NCBI GenBank assembly: GCA_905250115.1
Contig: CAJNOI010000060.1
Span: 451,996-515,995, forward strand
Length of the DNA stretch: 64,000 nt
Source of the DNA: Adineta steineri
Lineage: Eukaryota; Rotifera; Eurotatoria; Adinetida; Adinetidae
Direction: 5' to 3'
The notes under the pieces are model-generated. The model did not search any database. It was not told the DNA's origin and saw only the letters and a list, made by a program, of their open reading frames with translations. Below are positions 38,315 through 49,794 of the stretch, piece by piece (within the stretch, counting starts at the first letter, position 1; each line of letters opens with the position of its first letter). A program made the translations under genes and the position numbers.

Positions 38315-39453
38315 ATGAGGTCGTCCGTAATACTTTTCAAACGTTTTAATACTTCATTTTATCATCGTCTCTCGTCGACATATGCAGTTCAAGAAATTCA
38401 AGCTGATCAATATGGTATACCCAATGAGGTACTTAAATTGAATCAAACAACAACACTTGATTCAAATCAATTAAAAGCTAATGAAGTATTAATTCAATTA
38501 TTAGCATCACCAATAAATCCAGCAGATATAAATACAATTGAAGGAAAATATGCATTACTTCCATCATCATTACCAGCAACATTTGGTAATGAAGGTGTTT
38601 TTCAAGTTATTGATCATCGTGCATCAAATGAACAACTTCGTCCTGGTGATTGGGTCATACCTAAAATGCTTCAATGGGGTAATTGGCGTTCACATGCAAT
38701 CGTATCAATAAATGATTTAATAAAAATTCCTTCGGATATTAAAATTGAAGCTGCTGCAACATTATCAGTCAATCCTTGCACAGCATATAGATTATTAAAA
38801 GATTTTGTAACATTAGAAAAAGGTGATACAGTTATACAAAATGGTGGAAATTCAAGTGTTGGACAAGCAGTAATACAATTAGGTAAATTATGGAATATTA
38901 ATGTTGTTAATATTATAAGAAATCGAGATCAAGGTATGAATGAATTAGTAGCATATTTAAAATCACTTGGTGCTGAACATATTTATATTGAAGAAGATTT
39001 ACGAAAAGGTTTGTTTAGAATTATTAAAATCATAAAAGATTCTATTTCATAAATATAGAAACACTTCGTTCAACTCTTTGGTCAACAATTCCTCGACCAA
39101 AACTTGGCTTTAATTGTGTTGGTGGAAAAGCGACAAGTGATCTTCTTCGTGTACTTGATAAATCAGCTACCTTAGTTACATACGGTGGTATGAGTAAACA
39201 ACCAGTGACTATTCCAACAGCAGAATTTATATTTCGTGATCTTACTTGTCAAGGTTTTTGGATGACTCAATGGAAAAAAGATAATTATAAAGGAAGTGAA
39301 TTCGCAAAAATGCTTCATGAATTAATTGGTTTTATTCGACATGGTCATCTTAAACCGCCAAAATGCCAAACATTTTCATTAACTGATTATAAAGTAGCTA
39401 TTGATCAAGCACAACAATCAATGAATACGAAAAAAATTCTTCTCACACCTTAA
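38315..39453 (+). CDS. MECR: Mitochondrial enoyl-[acyl-carrier-protein] reductase
   Basis: MECR catalyses the last, NADPH-dependent step of mitochondrial fatty acid synthesis, supplying lipoate precursors. Two exons, 38315-39008 and 39059-39453, join in phase to give about 362 aa. The N-terminus (MRSSVILFKRFNTSFYHRL) is basic and Ser-rich without acids, a good mitochondrial presequence. Conserved stretches seen are SPINPADINTIEGKY, GNEGVFQV, LRPGDWVIP, LSVNPCTAYRLL, GNSSVGQAVIQLG (nucleotide-binding loop), NCVGGKATSDLLR, YGGMSKQPV and GFWMTQWKK. Length and motif order are normal for the family. Confidence 0.95.
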
Positions 39454-39683
39454 GACTCTTCTTTTTTTTTATAGTATTTAATCATGTATTTTTACTGAAA
39501 TAAAAATAGATAGCAAACATAATGTACATAGAAGCTAAACACAATCATTCAATGAAAATTTTATTTGGAATATATAAATCAATGAACATTAAGACTACAA
39601 TATATTCTATTATTGAAAAGAACAGAAAATTCAAACAAATTTCTGAAATTTAAAAAAAAGGAAAATTAATAATAATATTTTTT

Positions 39684-40928
39684 TCATTTTAAAATTCTAT
39701 TGAATTGAGATGATGATGAATTAGCTCGTTTAAGTGATTGACGTTTATTATAAAACCATACCTAAAAAAATTAGTTTTGATCTATTGAAAAAATAATTGC
39801 AAAAATCGAACTAACTTGTACAATATAACGTGGATAAGCTAATTTTTCGGATAAAATTGATATGTCTGATCGAGATGGCATTGGATTTGTTTCAAAAAAT
39901 AAATTTAATATTTCAAGATCATCATTAGAAAATTTTGTACGTTTTCGATTATTTCGTCCTTTGATTTTATTATTACAATTTTCATTTGAACGAACTTTTT
40001 TCCAATTCATACTATTATTTATTGATGATATTGCGACTGGTAATGTGGTCCATTGATAATTAATATCACAATTTGATGAACTATTACTTAAATTATTTAA
40101 ATACGATGTTAATTGTTCATTGTGTAGAAATAAATTTGGATCATCAATTGTTGGCGAAGAATATTCACATAATGGATCATAATATGTTGGACTGGAAATA
40201 TATTTTATAAGAAAAAAATGTTATGTACTGAGTATCATAAGATTTACCTAGTCGATTGATTTAATGTTATTTCATCAAAATCATCCATTGAAATCATTGA
40301 TGTTGATTTATCAGCATGACTTTGTAAAACCTAAATCCAAACTCTTCGATTTTCATACTGAGAATCATTTATATTTACCGGACAAGGAATAGAATATTCA
40401 GATAAATTTTCCACAATATGAATAAAATTTTCGGATGTTAAATGATCAATTAAACCTTCCGATGAAGATATAATACTATTCATTTGTGGTTGAACCGATT
40501 CATAATAATGAACTGAAAGATAAAATACATATCTACATTAAATTAAATACAATTATTATATTAAATATACATAATTCACTTGGACTTGGTGCAAGTACAC
40601 ATTTTCCTGATGGTAATGGAATCTGAAATATATATATATGTATTAATGATCAAGCATGTAAATGTCTAGTTTACTTCTAATGGATTTTGTTGAATAGAAA
40701 ATGTTTCAGGTAAACTAAGAATATGTGATGGTTCATCTTAGAGAAAAAAATAGATACAAATATGAATAACTATTGTTTTTTCTTATACCTGCAGAAAGTG
40801 CTGGAATTAAAAAATGAATACTTCGATCACTAATTAGTTCTTCTTTGATAATGATGTTTTCTTTATATGTAGAAAAAATAAAGAGACATATTTTAAACGA
40901 TTAAATTTGATATCTTACCAGTTGACAT
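39684..40928 (-). CDS. Divergent homeodomain transcription factor
   Basis: About eight exons join in phase to about 300 aa. The first coding exon is only 10 nt (40928-40919: M-S-T plus one base). The N-terminal two thirds are acidic and Ser/Pro-rich, suggesting an activation region, with no other domain recognised. The homeodomain lies near the C-terminus, split by an intron before VWF. It aligns without gaps: Arg5, Leu16, Phe20, Trp48, Phe49, Asn51 and Arg53 are present. Position 50, which sets DNA specificity, is Tyr (WFYNKRQ). Gln54 and the VWFxNKRQ context recall POU homeodomains, while IVQVWF recalls ZFHX; no POU-specific domain or zinc finger is visible. Family unresolved. Confidence 0.8.
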
Positions 40929-41399
40929 TGATTATTAAATTTTTTTTATATTTATAAATATTCGAAAAAAATGAAAATTGAATAGAATTATAGATAATCC
41001 ATAGAAAATGTAACAAGACTATGTATAATTGTTTTATTAAAGATACAAAGAAGTCTTCTCGTTTATTCCGTCGACGCGCGGTTTTATTCTTTCTCTCTAT
41101 GTTTTTTGTTCATAACATCAGACAATATGACAGTAATGAATCATTTCGTTGCACATGTTATAAAACAAAAAGAGAGAAATAGATCTCGAAACATGAATGT
41201 TTTAATAATTAGATGTCAAACATTGTTTAACGAATAGCATTCTATTGTTTTTCTTCATTCGGTAATATGAAGATATTTATTTAAAATTAAATAAAATGTT
41301 CTTTGTTGTTTTATTGCATAATTAGTATACAAAACAAAAATGTGAACAGAATATTTGAGAAAAAAAGATCATTTTGTCGCTAAGTCTATGTCTTATTTT
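40929..41399. other. Intergenic spacer upstream of the homeobox gene
   Basis: AT-rich DNA with no coding exon seen. It should contain the homeobox promoter and the 3' UTR of the next gene on the same strand. Confidence 0.45.
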
Positions 41400-42493
41400 T
41401 CAAGCTTTCGTCGATGCACTTCTATATAAATTTAATTGCTTGTGATAATCTTGTCGTAAATTTCGTTCAAATGGTGTTGATGGTCCACATATTTGATGCA
41501 TAAGATCAAGTGAATTTGGAATTGAATTATCAAATCCATCATCATTCCATGTTGCTTGTCTCCATGGTTTCATTAAAACTGTTGTTAAATCGATATTCGG
41601 TTTTGGTCGTGAACGATCAGATTTAGTTTTAAGTAAATGTATTGATCCTGAACGACTACTTTGTGCACTATGTAAACGTACTTTTCTTATAAAAGATAAT
41701 GATTCATCTGTTAATTGATCTTCATTACTACCAGTTGAATTTATTTCATGTCTAAATGTTGATTCGGATTGTTGTGATTGGCGATGATAACGATTTGACT
41801 GAGCACTACTAAGACTTCGCTTTGGTGTAGAAATAGGTAACGGAGTAGAAAGACGCTGTTCATTTGCAACAAATGTATTTTGACGAATAATTGCTGATTG
41901 ACGTAGTTGAGCAAGTAATGCCGGTTGAGGTTTTGGACCAAAATTAAGATGAGGAAATTTTTTGACTTCATTCCAATTATTAAGTCCAAAAGGAATAGAC
42001 TGAAAGAAAAACAAATCAGTTAAATATTTGATCAAAAAAAAATTTGATTAGCAGTTTAGGCAAATATGTCTACCTTGTTAGACGAAATAATACCAGTGGT
42101 ATTATTATGTGATTGATATGCAAATGATGGTTCTTGAACACTATGTTTTAATGGTATTTTTGATTCATGAAGAAAATTGGATGATACTGCTTGTTTTTCT
42201 TGTTCTTGATTTGCATTTTTCACTCGAGATAATAGCGCAGATCCTTTTCGTATATCATGTAATTCATTAAGTAATATTTCATCATCTAATTTAAGTGTAT
42301 TGATATCAATTGAATCAATAACATTTAATTTGCCGGATGTTGGTCTATGTGTTCGTTGTTGAGTATTCATAGGTATATCGGTCGAGTTTGTCCAAACTGG
42401 TGAATATGTATCTAGACGATGCCATTGTCCTTCAACAAATGGACTTAATTGGACAGTGGACATAGGATCATAATTTTGATTAATATAGGTCAT
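41400..42493 (-). CDS. Unrecognised Ser/Gln-rich protein, two exons
   Basis: Exons 42493-42074 and 41999-41400 join in phase 0 to 339 aa. The sequence is mostly polar and probably disordered: Ser, Gln, Asn and Arg clusters (SQQSEST, SSRSGSIHLLKTKSDRSRPK). A few stretches look conserved-like, such as LSPFVEGQWHRLDTYSPVW, SIPFGLNNWNEVKKFP and LMKPWRQATWNDDGFDNSIP. There is no signal peptide, membrane segment, cysteine pattern or coiled coil. Both exon composition and splice sites support a real gene. I do not recognise a family. Confidence 0.7.
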
Positions 42494-43207
42494 AACTAGT
42501 TGTTAAAAAAAGTGTGTGGTAGTTATTGAAAAAAATTATCATTCATCACCGGTCGGCAAGGACGTTGCTAATGCTGCTGTGAAATTAACACTTCAATGTC
42601 TCTCCTTTTCTCACTCGAAATTAAACTACTTGGGTAAAGAAAAAAATTCTTTTACACTGTTGTCGACTTTTTCTCTTCCATACTTATAGGTCTGTTTTTA
42701 GAGAAATACGAAAAATTATAATGCATTTGAGTATGATCAAAAAGTAAGAGAACAGAAAGGAAAAAAAAAAAGAATAATTTATTTGAAACTTTTGTTAGCA
42801 TAAATTTTTAAGATAGAATAAAGGATGTAAATGACAATAGAAAATATTCTATTCAGAAGGAAATTATTGATGCTCGTTGTTTCCGACAATGTAATATTTT
42901 GTAATTATATTTCAGTCCGATATATATGAATTTTATGTGTAATAAATTTTTATTTGTTCATCATATTTAAATCGTGGAACATGTACAAAAAGAAAAACCA
43001 CAGTAAGTGTCACACATAAAACTACAAAACATAGAGCATGTTACACACGACTGACAAACAAAGATTAGAAGAAGAAAAAAAGAAACGAACAATAATGATA
43101 ACATTATGAAAATTGAGAGAAACAAAGATAGAAGAAAATCTTTGTTTATATTAATTTTAACGAAATCGTTCACTGTGTGAAATGAGCAGATTTATTTAGA
43201 TGCATTA
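42494..43207. other. Intergenic spacer downstream of the kinesin gene
   Basis: AT-rich, no exon supported. A hydrophobic ORF at 42967-43173 on the minus strand has no splice partners and no gene-like codon pattern. Confidence 0.45.
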
Positions 43208-46200
43208 TCATCGTTTTTTTATATCATCTGGTTGTATTTGATGTGATGAATTACTACGATTACCTATTTTAAGAAGAAATGGAGCAGATTGATATTGTTG
43301 TACAGCTGTTCGTGGTGTTGGTACTTGTGTTGGAAAATCATCTTCAATTGAATTTGAATCTTTTCGTCGTGCTATACCTGTTGTTGTTGAGCCATCAAGT
43401 GCACTTGTTGTTGATGTTGCCATTGATTTACGTAATTCTCTTGTTTTATGTTTATAAAAATATAAATCTCTTTCAAGTTCTTTGATTTGATTTGCTGATT
43501 CTTGTAATTGGCCAAGAAATAATTGTTTTTCTTCTTCATGTGTTTGCTGAACAGATGTTAAACGACGATCAGCATCAAGTGTTGATGCTTGAAGACGTGA
43601 TTGTAATTCATTAATTGTTTCCGATTGTTCTTGTAATTGAGACTAAACAAGACAATAAATAAAAGTTAAATTATTTTGTAAAATATATTCATACTTTTAT
43701 CTCTTCAAATTGACGTCGATTTTTATTATCTCCTTCTTTAAGATCAATGACTTTTTCAAATAATTTACGACAAAGTTCTTTCGATTCATTATCATTTAAC
43801 TGACTTATTTTAAATAGAGGAGAATCAGGACCCTAAAAATAAAGTATCAAATGTATTTCCATATTGTATATCAAAGTTTATCTATACCTGACTTGCTCGA
43901 ATTGATTGCTGAACATCTCGTTCTCGTTTAGTAATAAGATTCTTTTGATAATCAATAGCTAATTCAATTGCTTCAATAGCTTCATCAATTTCAATTAAAC
44001 GTCTTTCTTCAGTTGGTGATAACACACAATCTTGTTGTTCTAAACGTTCAGTAAATAAACGTTTTTGTTTAAGTAATTGTTCACGTGTCGTCTGATGATC
44101 CGGTTGTTGTTTATCAATAGTTTTCAATTTATCATTGACTGATTTTAAACTCTAAATAAATATTCATTGTATATATATATAAATCAGATTTTGTCTTAAA
44201 CCTTATTTAATACTTGACTGGTACGTAGTTTTTTTGCTTCGAGTTCTGTACGTTCATTGAGTAGTAATTCTCTTTTTTGAATAAGTTCTTCTCGTTTTTG
44301 AATATCATCTCGTAATATTTCTAATCCTTGTCTTTCGGCAACTATTTTTTCCATTTCAACTTCAAATGCTATCGCTGTCGTTGGTGTTGTTATTCCATCA
44401 TGCGTGTTACCATTCGGTGCTCCACGTAATTTTCGTTGAGCAGCAGCGAGACCTTCTGTTTTTAATTTTGAAATTTTTTTCTGTTGATCACATTGAATTG
44501 TTAATTCTTGGATACGTTGTTGTTCACGTATAAGTTCTTGTTCAACTTTATTTTTTAATTCAGCTTCTTCACGAATACGTTTTTGAGCAGTTTCATATTG
44601 TTGTTTCATACGAAAGAGAGCTGCTTGAAGATCACTTATTCTAAATACAAAGAATCGACAGATGAAATTAAACATAATATTTACCTCTTTTCACTATTGC
44701 CTGATAGTTTAGACATTAAATCTCTATATTGCTTTTCTTTTTGCTGTAATGATTCAAGACGAGCTTTAGCCATATCACATTTTTTTCGATATTCACTAAA
44801 GAAAAAACAAAACACAAAAATTGATGATACCAAATCTATTATTTCATACGTTTCTAATTTTGATTTTTCACTTGTATTTTTAGTTGCTATTTGTTGCATT
44901 GCTTTTTGTAAATCATGATATTCAGTTTTAGCTTTATCTACTTCCTGAATATTTAATAGACAAATTAAGAAATTATCTTTAGAAAATATTTACTTTTTCT
45001 AACATTTTAATATGTTGTTCATATTGATCATTTGTATCTTTAACATCTTTTGTTGATGCATAAACACTTTTAATTAATTGTTCTTTTAACCTAACAATGA
45101 AAAAAAATTTCAAATGAAACAAAAATAAAAGAATATATATATTTACTGAATATTAATACTAAGATCTTGAGCTTTACTTTCAGCTTCTCTAACATTTCGC
45201 GTGGCTTCTTCAATTAATTTTTGTTTGTTTATAGTTGATTGAGCTAATGCTTGAAGTGTTTCATCTTCTTGTAAAATAGTTGGTGTCATACGATTCTTAC
45301 GAAGACGATATGTACCACGTCGAGTAAATTTTCTAGATGAAATAAAAATATTATTCTCACATATTCATTTATATACTATTGTATTACCTTTCATCGGTTA
45401 ATTTTTCATTACTATCTCTTAAATCTAATTCTTCAATTTCTTCTTGTGAATGAGCTAATGCAAGTGATCGTCCATGAAATCTTTCAACAACATAATCCAT
45501 ATCGAATGCAGCTGGACTAGAATGTATCGTACGTGGTTGAATTGATTGTTCCTATGAAATCGAAGAAAAATATAATAATAATTTCAAGTGTCGCTTGTTG
45601 ATTCACCTTTTTATGGATGCCATTGAAATGTGGTGCTGATTTAGTTCGATCAGGTAAAGATTTTTTTGTCGTTGATATATGATAACTTGATTCATCTAAT
45701 ACATTTCGCATACGGTTTAATTCATCTTCCTAATTATTAAATAAAATAGAATAAGGAGATTAAATATGATTTTTTTTTCGAATTACCTTCACTTTAAGCT
45801 GTTCTTGCAATCGATCAACTGTCATATCACGTTTTGCACGTATTTGAGATTCGGATTTTAATTCATCTTTTGCCTAGAAAAATAAATTTATTTTGATCTT
45901 TTTTATTTTTTATTTTTACCGAATGTAAAGCACTTTCTAAATTTGATACACGAGATGTCAATATATCACTAAATAATTCTTCGGAATTTTCCTAGAAATA
46001 TACAATATAATACATTTTTATCTTATACAAAAACCTTACATTTGAAAATGCATCCATCCATGTATGTATCCAATTTTTTTGTTCGTTAGTTAAATCTTCA
46101 CATTCATTCAATTGTTGAAAACAAACAAAAGCTGTTTGAATCAATCGACGTGAATGATCATTACTATTATATCCACTAAATTTAAAAACAAAACAAAGTT

Positions 46201-47972
46201 TAATTTTCTATTTATAAAAAGTTACCTTGATTTTCGACCGCTTAGTGATTGTCCATCATGTGAAATAACTGTTCGTTGTCGTGCTAATTCTTCTCGTAGA
46301 TACTAGAAAATAGTTTATAGATTAATCTATTGAAATATCTATTTAAATTTATTTACAGTAATTTCACTCTGCATTTCAATAAAACGTTGAGCATTTGGAT
46401 CAACATTTTTTATTGGTTTATTACGAATTTGACTGGCCTTTAATGAATTATATTTTTAAAAAAATGAAAGAGAATTAATTAACATACTCTATGAGCATAT
46501 TTAAGAGCATTAAGAGATTCATCAAGATCAGCAGTACATGGACTAACGCCTAAAAAATATATGTATGTTACAAATAATAGGAATTGAATTGAAAAAAGAA
46601 TTTTACATGTAATCATCAATGTTTTTGCATTGCCACCAAGAGAATCTTTGAGTAAACGGGTAATTTTAGAATCACGATAAGGTATATGACCACCGGTACG
46701 TTTTTTTGGATCGGATAATGCACTAACAACATTACCAAGTGCCAATAAACCCGAATTAATACGTATAGATTCTTGAAAACGTTCACCTGTATTTTGTGTA
46801 CGTGCAACACGTTCTGAACCGGCCAAATCAACAAAATGAAGTTTAGCCGAAAGATAACTTTCTAAACACAAAAGAAAATCAACTAATTTGTTCTTATAAA
46901 TTACAATTATTTACCATCAAATGTTGATTGTAATGGTTTAACTAGACCATCAAATGAAGCTTGTACATTAGTTGAATTTTTATCACGAAGACGTTGTTCT
47001 AAAAATTCAATCGAGATCTTTTTTTCTTTCATCTGCTTAATATAAATTATTTTACCAATATATAGAGTAAATATCGCATGTGATCTGGATGATTCATCAT
47101 TCATTTGTGTTGCACCTGTATGTCTAACATTTGAACCTTTTTTCAACAGACCAACTACATCTTCGATCGAATGGCATGTATGTTCACTTGCACCAATCAC
47201 AACTAAAATTAAATCGTAATCATATTGAGAGAAAAAATAAAATATGAATAATTTTACTTGTATTTCCAGCTGCATCATCTCGTACATCTAAATCTTTATC
47301 ATTAACACCCAGTAAATCAATAATATCATCTTTATAGATTTCTAAATAAGATGCAGATATAGTTATTTGACTATCTTTTCGACTCTAAAATAAAAAAAAA
47401 TATTTTTCTCTATTTCTTTTAAATAATATACGAACTCTAATAGTATCAAATATAGTTTTAACAGCACGAGGAACAATACCATAATCTTTTTCACTAATAG
47501 ATAAAATATTTCCACCTGTCATAGTATATGTTTTTCCTGAACCCTAATTGTTAAATAAATAAATAAATAATTTAACGGAAAATAAATTTGATCGTACAGT
47601 TTGACCATAAGCAAAAATTGTAACATTATATCCATCGAAAACATTCGTAAGCATTGGTTCTACACTTGTTCGATATAGTTCCTCCTAAAAAAATTTATAA
47701 TATCATCTTAATTCTTAATCGTTCTTACTTGTAGAGTTTTTGGTCCAAAAACAAAATCATATTTAAATGTTCTTCTATCACCTAATACAATTTGATTCGT
47801 TTGTGGATGAATAGTAACACAACTTTTTTGTTCATGATTTTTTTCTCGTTGTAAAAATGGTCGAACCTAAATGAATTTATTTTTCGATAGAAAATTAAAA
47901 AATTTATTTGATTTAACTTACGCGAACAGCTACTTTAACACGGAATTCAGATTCGTTAGCAAGCATTTTCAT
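43208..47972 (-). CDS. KIF27: Kinesin-4 family motor, KIF27/KIF7-like
   Basis: KIF27/KIF7 kinesins act at motile and primary cilia and in Hedgehog signalling. The motor comes first: VAVRVRPFLQ, FAYGQT/GSGKTYT (P-loop split by an intron at about 47545-47600), NDESSRSHA (switch I), [20 protein letters not shown] (switch II), and [18 protein letters not shown], followed by neck residues [10 protein letters not shown]. The rest is long coiled coil in many short exons (Glu/Gln/Arg/Lys heptads across 46300-43600), then a Ser/Thr-rich tail with [13 protein letters not shown]. Estimated 1,100-1,150 aa, somewhat shorter than vertebrate KIF27. The start at 47972 follows a ttatag acceptor by five bases. 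KIF27 versus KIF7 is not decided. Confidence 0.88.
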
Positions 47973-48068
47973 TTCATCTATAAGAGTTTATTGAAAAAGA
48001 AAAAAACATATGATTAAAGAAAAAAAAAAAGAAAAGTTTTATTTTTGGATAAAAAAAAGATCTTTTAT
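47973..48068 (-). promoter_or_regulatory. 96-bp spacer between MYCBP and KIF27-like genes with a splice acceptor
   Basis: On the minus strand the MYCBP stop is followed by AATAAA, a long pyrimidine tract and aaactcttatag, which ends five bases before the kinesin ATG. The arrangement of poly(A) signal, pyrimidine tract, AG and ATG is what downstream genes of trans-spliced operons look like. Inference. Confidence 0.5.
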
Positions 48069-48425
48069 TTATTGTCCACTTTCATATTTTTGTAATTTCT
48101 CTTTTAATGCTTCATTTTCTCGTGTTAATTCTTCATGTTTTTCGCGTGCAGCCATTAATTCATTTTTTAATGTTTCAATTTCAGCTGTATCAGGTCCTGT
48201 TCCACCCATAAAACGACGAACAAATTCTGCAGCATTATTTGGTTTTTCAGCTTCTTCATATAAAGCAACTAATGCTCCTAAAATAGATGAACAACAAGAT
48301 AATCTTAAAGAGAACTTAATAATAAGAGCAAACAGACGTGTAATAGAATCGACAACACCGCCTTTTTCGAGATAACGACGAAATTCTTCACGTTTCGATT
48401 CATTTGGACGATAAGTTGATGTCAT
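48069..48425 (-). CDS. MYCBP: MYC-binding protein / AMY-1 (FAP174-type)
   Basis: A small protein that binds MYC and AKAPs; its Chlamydomonas counterpart FAP174 is an axonemal component. Two exons split by an intron of about 60 bp (gtctgt..ttttag, about 48334-48275) give about 98 aa after splicing. Seen: SKREEFRRYLEKGGVVDSIT joined to RALVALYEEAEKPNNAAEF, then a C-terminal leucine-zipper-like coiled coil (LKNELMAAREKHEELTREN). The pattern matches MYCBP along its whole length. It lies directly upstream of the kinesin gene, 96 bp away on the same strand, and head-to-head with RPL9. Confidence 0.9.
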   Translation of the reverse strand: MTSTYRPNESKREEFRRYLEKGGVVDSITRLFALIIKFSLRLSCCSSILGALVALYEEAEKPNNAAEFVRRFMGGTGPDTAEIETLKNELMAAREKHEELTRENEALKEKLQKYESGQ

Positions 48426-48826
48426 TGTTTAATTTTAATTTAGTTAAAATAAACGAGCACACACACGCAGAAATAAAAAAGAAAAGAAAAGTTCCTGCCG
48501 ATTGACAAGCATTACATTTAGGAGTTACTTAGCAACTACATCTATATGACTCATTGAAGTAAATCATCACATCAATGCACTTAGGTATTTTTACGAATAT
48601 ATCTATTAGAAAAGATCAAAATACAAATAATTTGGATTAATAAATATAAAAATTGAATTGAATTTTGAATTTAATAAAAGGTTAAAATAAATTCATTCCA
48701 TATTTTACCAATACTAGCCAATCATAGATTTCATTTTGAATATTAGGAAAAACGAAACGAAATGCTTGAACTTAAATATCTATTTTTCTAGATCGATTTT
48801 TATTTCCATCTCGATATTATTCGATC
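48426..48826. promoter_or_regulatory. Bidirectional promoter region, MYCBP / RPL9
   Basis: About 400 bp between divergent starts. A tttttctag acceptor lies about 36 bp before the RPL9 ATG. No other feature seen. Confidence 0.5.
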
Positions 48827-49574
48827 ATGCGTCCCATCAAAGCTCGTGAACAACTCGCTATACCAGATGACGGTACTTTTTTTCTTTATTATTTTTTACG
48901 TAAATTTTTCTATTTTTTTAAAATCTATAGTTAAAGTCACCGTAAAAAGTCGTGTCGTACAAGTAACTGGTAAACGAGGCAAACTTGTACGAAGCTTTCG
49001 TCATGCTCGCGTTGATATTTCAATGCCAAAAAAGAATTTAGTCGTTGTTGAAAAATGGTTTGGTACAAATAAGGAAAATGCTGTTGTTCGTACCATCTGT
49101 TCGCATATTAACAATATGGTTAAAGGTGTTACTAAAGTAAGTTTATCATTAAACGAATAAAATAATTATATTTTGTGCTTTTTTAATAGGGTTTTTGTTA
49201 CAAAATGCGATCAGTATACGCTCACTTTCCAATCAATACCGTTGTTACGGAAAATGGTCAAGCAGTTGAAATTCGTAACTTTTTAGGTGAAAAATATGTT
49301 CGTCGTGTTAAAATGCAACCAGGTGTTAAAATAACTGCTAGTACAAAACAAAAAGATGAACTTGTTTTAGAAGGAAACGATATTGAACTTGTATCACGAT
49401 CAGGTAAAGATTATTCTTCATCTTTTTCTTCTTGTTGTCTTTTCCCATATTTTATTTCTTAATATTTTTTTAGCTGCGCTTATTCAAATGTCAACAGCAG
49501 TTAAAAATAAAGATATCCGTAAATTTCTTGACGGTATTTATGTCAGCGAAAAAATACCAGCCGATGAAGCTTAA
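48827..49574 (+). CDS. RPL9: 60S ribosomal protein L9 (uL6)
   Basis: Cytosolic large-subunit protein. Four exons (48827-48872, 48931-49136, 49190-49403, 49474-49574) join in phase to 188 aa, close to the human length. Conserved stretches are [83 protein letters not shown] and LDGIYVSEK. The ATG was chosen because [15 protein letters not shown] leads into the conserved [10 protein letters not shown] strand. Confidence 0.97.
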
Positions 49575-49794
49575 ATAAAAAAAATACGTGCGCTTGTTTT
49601 TATTATCACTGAATTCACATTGTTTTTTGTGTGTATTAATGCGCGCGTTAAACAATAAAAAATCAGAAAAAAGAATTAAACAAACGAAAAAATAAACAAA
49701 AAAAAAAAAAAAAGAATGAAATTATGTTTTTCTGTTTCATTTTTACTTCAGAATATTTATCATGTTAATATAGGATAAGATAAAAATTAATGTG

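Noticed and set aside
43279..43485. Leu/Val-rich plus-strand ORF
   Set aside because: It is antisense to the kinesin tail; low complexity arises from reverse-reading Thr/Gln/Asn codons.
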